Assembly (NCBI RefSeq): GCF_047675955.1
Contig: NC_132914.1
Coordinates: 44,416,521 to 44,480,520 of the forward strand
Origin: Chlorocebus sabaeus
Lineage: Eukaryota; Chordata; Mammalia; Primates; Cercopithecidae
Reading direction: 5' to 3'
Length of the DNA: 64,000 bases
Shown here in pieces: positions 58,035 through 64,000 of this stretch. The notes beneath the pieces were generated by a model. That model was given only the letters and a program-made list of their open reading frames with translations, was not told the DNA's origin and searched no databases. Numbering within the stretch: the first letter of the stretch is position 1; each line of letters starts with the position of its first letter. Position numbers and translations under genes: made by a program.

Positions 58035-58239
58035 CATGAAGAGATAGCGTGATATAGAGGAGAGAATCTGATTGTTGAACTCAAACAGATCTAGTGTAAG
58101 GTATATGGATGCGCTTTGGTCAAGGAATATGCCAGAGCAGATATCCAGGCCTGCATGACTCAGTGAGTTTGATGTGCAGTTTCATACTTGACTCCGAGCC
58201 ACTATTGTCTGCAAAAGGTATAATTGCCCTGCTAATGCT
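58035..58239. other. No recognised feature
   Basis: Unique-looking sequence. Confidence 0.4.
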
Positions 58240-58620
58240 GTACAGGGGCTTTTGGGGCTCGGCTCACCTCAAGGTAGCTTGGAATAGCAGGCACATTGGC
58301 ACCCAGGGAAAGAGAAAGAGCCAAAGCTGTCTGTCTGCAAGAGGGAGCCAGGACACAGTTCGGCTTGCTAGTGCCCAGAGAAAGAGTTAAGCTGCTGACC
58401 CTGAAGGCAAGAGAGAGCCAGCCACACAGCGGTGTGTGGGAGCCCCTGGCTCAGGCAGCCAAGACAGGGAGGACAGTGTAAAGAACTAGTGTAAGTAAGC
58501 TGTTAATGAGAGCTGCTGCTGAATAAAATCATCTTTCACCTGCCTACAGCCCCTCGAGTGTTCTTTCTGTCCATCCACCCACTCCCCTCAGACTTCAGCA
58601 TGGGCTGGACCTGGACCCCA
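58240..58620 (+). mobile_element. LTR-like segment, family not named
   Basis: A GC-richer unit with an AATAAA signal at about 58522, then 'catctttcacctgcctacag' and 'cccctcgagtgttctttctg', and an end near 'ctggacctggaccccaggat'. The order of signal, R and C-rich U5 suggests an LTR, but I find neither a partner nor a target duplication. Confidence 0.4.
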
Positions 58621-58624
58621 GGAT

Positions 58625-58830
58625 GTGCCATTTAGGTTTGAATAGCACAGCTGCCATATAATAGCGTTAGGTAAAGTGCTTAAAATTCTCTATGCCTCAG
58701 TTTTTCTATCTGTAACATGGACTAAAATGCTTGCCCTATGTGGTTGATTTGAGAAAAATAAAATGCACATACACAGTTTCTGGCATGTGTTTGGCACACA
58801 AAAGCTCAGTTCCCTTCTCCTCAGATTGAA
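58625..58830 (+). mobile_element. MIR SINE
   Basis: 'taaagtgcttaaaattctct', 'gcctcagtttttctatctgt' and 'aacatggactaaaatgcttg' are MIR core; 'tggcatgtgtttggcacaca' its 3' part. Confidence 0.8.
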
Positions 58831-59930
58831 GATAATTGCTTGGTTTTGGTATAGGTTTTTTATCCCCCATAAATTTAATAGTGTATGAAAAAAATTAAGT
58901 GATTATATGACAGGTCCAGTTTGCTTTCTCTTGTTTTCTTTTCTTCACTGCTTCAGTCAGCATGAAGTTAGTCATTCTGAGCTTCAGTCAGTTCTAGTCC
59001 ATTTGCCAATGATCCCAAGGCTCCTTTTATGGTCTGAAAAGCGATATTCATATCTGGTGAGCATCCAGATCATAATGATACTCTAGCTCATGTTTGTCAG
59101 ACATCGCTACAAAAACAGACTATAAAATATTAAAAGTAACAGAATTATTTTTCTATACCCTCAAAAGAACTGAACAAAAACCAACTGAATTCTTAGACTT
59201 GTATGAGCAAATCCATATTACAATATATGATTATAATAAAAAGATGAAATAGGATACAATTTGCTAATGTTCAACTCTGTCAATAATAGTAAACTAATTC
59301 TCTGTGAAGTGCATTAGCCCTTTGGTAAATATGAAAATGAGTTTTTCTTTAAAATAAATATGTATATATTTTTCAGAAGTAAAAATGAGCAGGCATAGGT
59401 TTTAGCTGAAAATCAGTTTTGTTCGACAGCATAATAATTTGGAAAAATTAAAGGCAAACATCTTGGGCAGAGCATGCATTCTCCAGCTAGTCACCATTTC
59501 TACCTCCCTTCTTTCATGCCCACTGGCCCACCTGCTTCACACATTACAGGACGTGCCAAGCTTCTAGAGGCATTTAAGTTTGTAGATCCCAGTTCCAACC
59601 ATTTAGATCAAATTACTGGGTTCCTACTCAGGCAGCTGGGTTCCAACAACAGGAACCTGAGCTGCATATCCTACCTAATCTTTGGGCAAAGTTTTGCCTG
59701 TTTGGCACAAAGATAGTGGCAGTTTCTTGTAGTTATTAATCTTTGAGTAACTTAATCTTGTTGTTGCTCCTCCAGAATGTCCAACAATCTTTTAAAGAAT
59801 CTCTGCTTTAAATTTGATCTGTATCAATGTTTGGAACATGAAGAGTGGTTTCTGTTTTCCTGCTTGGACCCTGACTGATAACAGAGCCAGAATGAAGGGG
59901 TGGGAGTACAGCTGAACACAACTGCAAAGG
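58831..59930. other. No recognised feature
   Basis: AT-rich unique-looking sequence. The short frame at 59474-59716 shows no domain. Confidence 0.45.
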
Positions 59931-60159
59931 AAAAAATTAGTTGGGTGTGGTGGTGCATACCTGTAATCCCAGCTACTACGGAGGCTGAGGCAGGAGAATT
60001 GCTTGAACTTGGGAAGTGGAGGTTGCAGTGAGCCGAGATCACACCACTGCACACCAGCCTGGGCAACAGAGCAAGACTCCAGCTCCAAAAAAAAAAAGAA
60101 AAGAAAAAGAAGAGAAAACTCTTCTAAGGTTTTCTGAAATTCTCACCAACTTCTGACTT
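59931..60159 (+). repeat. Direct local duplication, copy B (Alu right arm plus flank)
   Basis: Starts abruptly inside an Alu right arm ('aaaaaattagttgggtgtgg'), runs to the A tail and continues into the same unique flank as copy A ('ctgaaattctcaccaacttctgactt', split here as 'gaaattctcaccaacttctg' then 'actt'), breaking off at 60159. No Alu left arm and no target duplication of its own. Confidence 0.9.
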
Positions 60160-60584
60160 GGCTTAAGCCAAGCTCATAATGTATACTTCCCAATATTCAT
60201 AAACAGAAAAAGGAAATCAAGGGTTACCAGTCATTTGAGAAAAACCAACACCACAAAAGAGAAAGACCAAGATGTAAAGGAAAAGCCATGCAGAAAAGGT
60301 AACACCTTAGTAAGCAAACAAGAATTTACGCTTAAAAATTAGTATCAGAATAAAGATTTTGCAATTGAAAATAAAAATAAGCTACTATGAAAACAGAACA
60401 ATCAAAAAATGGAAAAGAGTTTGTTGCAATTAAAAATACAATTGGCCAATTTTTTTTTAAATTAATAAATGGGCTGAATAATGAATTGGACAAATACACA
60501 AAATCATGGTATAAAAGTAAATTCAATGAACTCTTTAGAATATGTAGAGCAAAGAGTCAATAAGGAAATAAGAGTAATTTAATA
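60160..60584. other. No recognised feature
   Basis: A-rich unique-looking sequence. Confidence 0.4.
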
Positions 60585-60790
60585 TGTGTCAGGCTATTCT
60601 AATTGCTTTAGTTATAATAACTAATTTAATTCTGACAACAACTTTTTTGAGCTAAGGATAATTATTATATACACAGAGGGGTTAAGCAACATGTTCAAAG
60701 TCACACAGCTAATGGGTAGCAAAGCTGAAATTCAAATCCAGGGAATGTGACCTCAGAGACCTTGCTCTTTATTATTATTCTACATTGCCC
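60585..60790 (+). mobile_element. MIR SINE, well preserved
   Basis: 'acagaggggttaagcaacat', 'gttcaaagtcacacagctaa' and 'tgggtagcaaagctgaaatt' are the MIR 3' core in order. Confidence 0.9.
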
Positions 60791-60865
60791 ATTTTAAATG
60801 TAGGAGATAAGTTAAGAGACATGGAGGATATTCAGGAAGTTCAATAGCCACCTAACTGGAGTTGT

Positions 60866-60900
60866 AAAAAAACAAAAACAAAAACAAAAACAAAAAAACA
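60866..60900 (+). repeat. (AAAAAC)n repeat
   Basis: Five or so A5-7C units. Confidence 0.9.
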
Positions 60901-62436
60901 GGATGAACAGGTGAAAGAAAATATTCAAGAAACAGGAATAGAAAATGCATTGAGCTGAAAAAAGACTTGACAGACACTACTAAGTGCCAAAAAAATGACT
61001 TTTTTCAAAATAACATATCTAGACACATAACTGTGAAATTTTAGGACTCCAAAATAAAGAAAACCTTGCTCTGCTTGCAAATTTTTCTCCAGGGAGAAAA
61101 ACAATAATATACAGAGTATTGTGAATCAGGTGGACATCAGATGTTTCGTTTGCAACAGAATAATGATTTGTCAATTCTGAAGTTTTGGATTTCGAATTCT
61201 CTACCCAAACAAGTGTTAATCAAAGGGGCAGGCAAAATAAAGACATTTGGACATGCAAGAATTTAGGAAGTCTAGCATTCATTGCTATTCAAAGAGATAA
61301 ACCAACAAAATATAAGATGATTCCAAGAAACAGGAAGATTTAAGACATAATAAACATCAGCAGTTGAGTGTGACTCAGATGTGAAAGACAAAATTAAGCA
61401 GTGAATTTATTGGACTGGAGCTTGTAAAAGGCTCTATTTAGAAAGATATAAATGGCAATAATAATTCTCTGTAGCTCCAAGCTCAGTATTTGTTTCTACT
61501 GGTGAAATATTTACATAATCATAGTATTGTAAGAAATGTACCATAAATGACTTCTTAAATTATTATTATTTGAGATTTCAAAAAATCATGTTCATATAAT
61601 TTAGAAAATACCTAATGGATGATAACAAAGGGAATTAATGAGTGCCACTAGTTATAAAGAGATTTACCAAAACAAAACAGATTGTAATTATCAAGCTTTG
61701 CTTGATCAAACAATTTTTCCGCCCTTTGGGGAGACAACTGCTTGGTTTCTGCATTTTTTCATAATAATGGGAAGATGTTCTTTTCTTGATCATGTCTCAA
61801 CTGTTCTTGAAAAGACAAGCAGCAACACCTTCCAGCAATCCTGAAGAGATTACTGGGCAGCAATTCAAGACATAGGCAATGAATTGGAGCCAACTTAACG
61901 ACTTAGATATGCTGAATCTAAAAGTTATCTGAAACTTTCCCAGCAAAGCAAGCATTTTGAGAAGTTAAATAACCAACACCTCCTATTTTACATTTTCCAA
62001 TTCTGGAATTTACTCATAGATTAAATCAAGGTCTAGTAAATATGGATGGTAAAGCCATGTAAAATTATACCCATACAATATTATAATGTTCCCTGTTTGC
62101 CTATTTTTATACTAATTCCTCAACTTTGAGTAATTTATTTTATTTACAGTCATCATGGTGTCTTGGTGACATATATTTTTCATACAAGAAAAAAGTTTTT
62201 TTTAGGTATAATTTTTACAGAATACTTACAGGGGAGAGTAAAAATGAAACATACTTTTTAACAGAGATGCAGTTACTTACAAGTAGAGGGAGAGTCACCC
62301 ATGTTATGCAACTATCCCATCTTATCAAATATATACTAGGAGACTAGTCATTAAGTCCTTTGCCACAGCAAAGAAAGTAAGGAGGCCACAGGCTTTGAAC
62401 TGATCTGAGTTTTTTAGGTAAGTCACGTAAACTCTC
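60901..62436. other. No recognised feature
   Basis: AT-rich unique-looking sequence with no assignable repeat or exon. Confidence 0.45.
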
Positions 62437-62580
62437 TAAGCCAAGCTTGTCCAACCTGTGGCCCACAAGCTGCATGTAGCCCAGGACGGCTTTGAATGCA
62501 GCCCAACAAGAAAAATATTAAACTCAAAGCAAATGTCTCTATATGACATAAATTTAAATATCTTTTTTAGAATTTTTACA
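62437..62580 (-). mobile_element. MER1-like hAT-Charlie fragment
   Basis: 'aagcttgtccaacctgtggc', 'ccacaagctgcatgtagccc' and 'aggacggctttgaatgcagc' are one end of a common hAT non-autonomous element; the other end is missing. Confidence 0.7.
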
Positions 62581-62689
62581 ATAAAATGAAACCAAAGCAC
62601 ACTCAAAATACTGATTTCATTACATATATGTTATAAGTCTAAAAAGATAAATTTTCAAACACATCAGTAATGAATGCTCATTAATCCTT

Positions 62690-62815
62690 CTGTTCATTTC
62701 AAAACATCTATTGAGAGCTTCCTGTGTATTTGACAAGTGTGCTAAGCTCTGAGAAATCAGTGGTGAAACAGAAACTTGGTGCCTGCCCTCAGGGAGGTTA
62801 AACTTGCCAATAGGG
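62690..62815 (-). mobile_element. L2 LINE 3' end, antisense
   Basis: 'tctattgagagcttcctgtg', 'aagtgtgctaagctctgaga' and 'tgcctgccctcagggaggtt' parallel the reversed L2 3' end. Confidence 0.7.
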
Positions 62816-63568
62816 TCCAATACGACGGCATTTCACATGGAATGTAGACTTTAATTTAGAAAAATTATCCTCTTCTGCTTTCTCTCTTTAACTGTAAATT
62901 TATATTTGTGACTTAATCTCCTACTGAAATAAGCTAAATCTGGTTTGAAATGGAGTTCTGTTGAAAGTTGTGCAGTCAGAACTGAAGAGAAACTTACTGT
63001 TAAACATGGCATACTTATCACATGGCTATCTTCTCTTGCTCCTGAATACAATTAAAATAAATAACCAAAATGAGGGAAATGGATATGAGTAATCAGCAGA
63101 CAAGCGCTTTCAATAAATTTTCAATTGACAAAATGAAAAGGAGGTACGGTAAGTGACTTGGCAGAGTGGAGGAAGCTAAAACTGAAGTATCCGCTGAAAA
63201 TAGATAGTTCATTGATGAGGAATGAGCCAATTTGCTCCACTGAAACTCACAAGAAGTGAGTTTCACAAGAAGTGGAGGCAGCAAAGTCTGGATATAGCAA
63301 AAGGTTGAAATCAGGGAAATAAGTTGAAAGTCTGCATGTAAAATGGCTGTGTCTAAAGTGGCTGAGCACTCCCAGATCTCTTTCCCCAACCCACATGGAC
63401 AAGTAACAACCTTTTTCTACACACCTACCAATCATTTCTCCCTAAGTGATTACAGATTAACTTTTTGGAGAAATTGAGCTAGAGATGTTCCAGACCTGGA
63501 AGCAGTAGGAGCAACGGGGTAAGGTACAGGGTTGGAGACAGAGTGATATATCTTTGAATATTACCTTT
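62816..63568. other. No recognised repeat; one small hairpin
   Basis: Unique-looking sequence. At 63242-63264 the arms GAAACTCAC and GTGAGTTTC surround a 5-base loop, and 'cacaagaagtg' is directly repeated (63248-63258, 63264-63274). Confidence 0.45.
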
Positions 63569-63969
63569 TGATATGATTTGGCTCTGTGTCCCCACCCAAA
63601 TATCATCTCAAATTGTAATCCCTACGTGTCAGGGGAGGGACCTTATAGGAGGTGATTGAATCATGGAGGCAGACTTCCCCGTTGCTTTTCTCATGATAGT
63701 GAGTGAGTCTTCACAAGATCTCATTGTTTGAAAGTGTGTGGCACTTCCCCCCTTCTCTCTCTCTCTCTCTCTCTTTCTCTCTGTCTCTCCTGTCACCTTG
63801 TGAAGAAGATGCTTGCTTCCCCTTTGCCTTCCACCATGATTGTAAGTTTCCTGAGGCCTCCCAGTCATGTTTAAGCCTGTGGAACTGTGAGTCAGTTAAA
63901 CCTATTTTCTTCATAAATTACCCAGTTTTAGGTAGTTCTTTATGGTAGTGTGAGAACAGAGTAATAGAC
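63569..63969 (+). mobile_element. MST-type LTR (ERVL-MaLR), solitary
   Basis: Begins 'tgatatgatttggctctgtg' and has 'gggagggaccttataggagg', 'gcctcccagtcatgtttaag' and 'gaactgtgagtcagttaaac', ending 'gagaacagagtaatag', the full layout of an MST LTR. A (TC)n tract is expanded at about 63752-63790. No internal sequence is seen on the left; the right edge is near the window end. Confidence 0.9.
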
Positions 63970-64000
63970 TTTTTCAGGAGACTCAAGGAAAAAGCCAGCT

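Overview
This is vertebrate nuclear DNA from a primate, with no bacterial-style genes, operons or RNA genes. The best species clue is the Alu at 5957-6302. Read on its own strand it has several changes from the human AluY consensus (CTCAAGCC near the 5' end, AAACTAGCC, GTAAACCC and GATCCGGCCAC). I associate these with the AluYR subfamilies of Old World monkeys (macaque, baboon, vervet and relatives), so I read the window as cercopithecoid rather than human or ape. The genus cannot be told.

Layout. 1-1290 is GC- and CpG-rich with CCAAT and E-box motifs and looks like the edge of a CpG-island promoter; the gene it serves is not visible and may lie to the left. 1290-16300 is AT-rich intergenic or intronic DNA with scattered old MIR, L2, MER5-like, Alu and antisense L1 pieces. 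16325-37163 is one compound locus. An old sense L1M is split by an MLT1 LTR (itself split by a Tigger-type DNA transposon) and by an antisense L1. That antisense L1 is split by a complete LTR-family provirus (LTRs at 21251-21698 and 28226-28379 plus 35209-35503). Its right LTR is in turn split by a complete antisense ERVL provirus with MLT2-type LTRs (28380-35203, 5-bp target duplication GGGAG). 37164-45900 is mostly unique sequence with L2, MIR, MLT1, AluJ and long pyrimidine microsatellites. 45915-49377 is a 5'-truncated primate L1 with broken ORF2. 49640-56225 holds an antisense L1M, an L2 split by MLT1, and an L2 split by another L1M with a 10-bp target duplication. 56260-64000 holds MER5-like elements, an AluS, a local duplication of part of that Alu with its flank, an unnamed LTR-like segment, MIRs, a MER1-like fragment and an MST-type LTR.

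No open reading frame here looks like an intact host protein gene. The only recognisable protein homology is to dead retroelement genes: ERVL gag, RT, RNase H, integrase and dUTPase, and L1 ORF1 and ORF2. Every one I examined carries stops, frameshifts or altered motifs.

I did not find a new biological system. The most unusual feature is a perfect 109-bp inverted copy (34526-34634) of 35404-35512, inserted in a dinucleotide repeat inside the ERVL 5' LTR. The copied piece spans the junction of a neighbouring LTR with its host L1, so it must have been templated from this very locus. Repeat family names come from recalled consensus sequences, not a database search, and edges of old repeats are good to about 20-50 bases.
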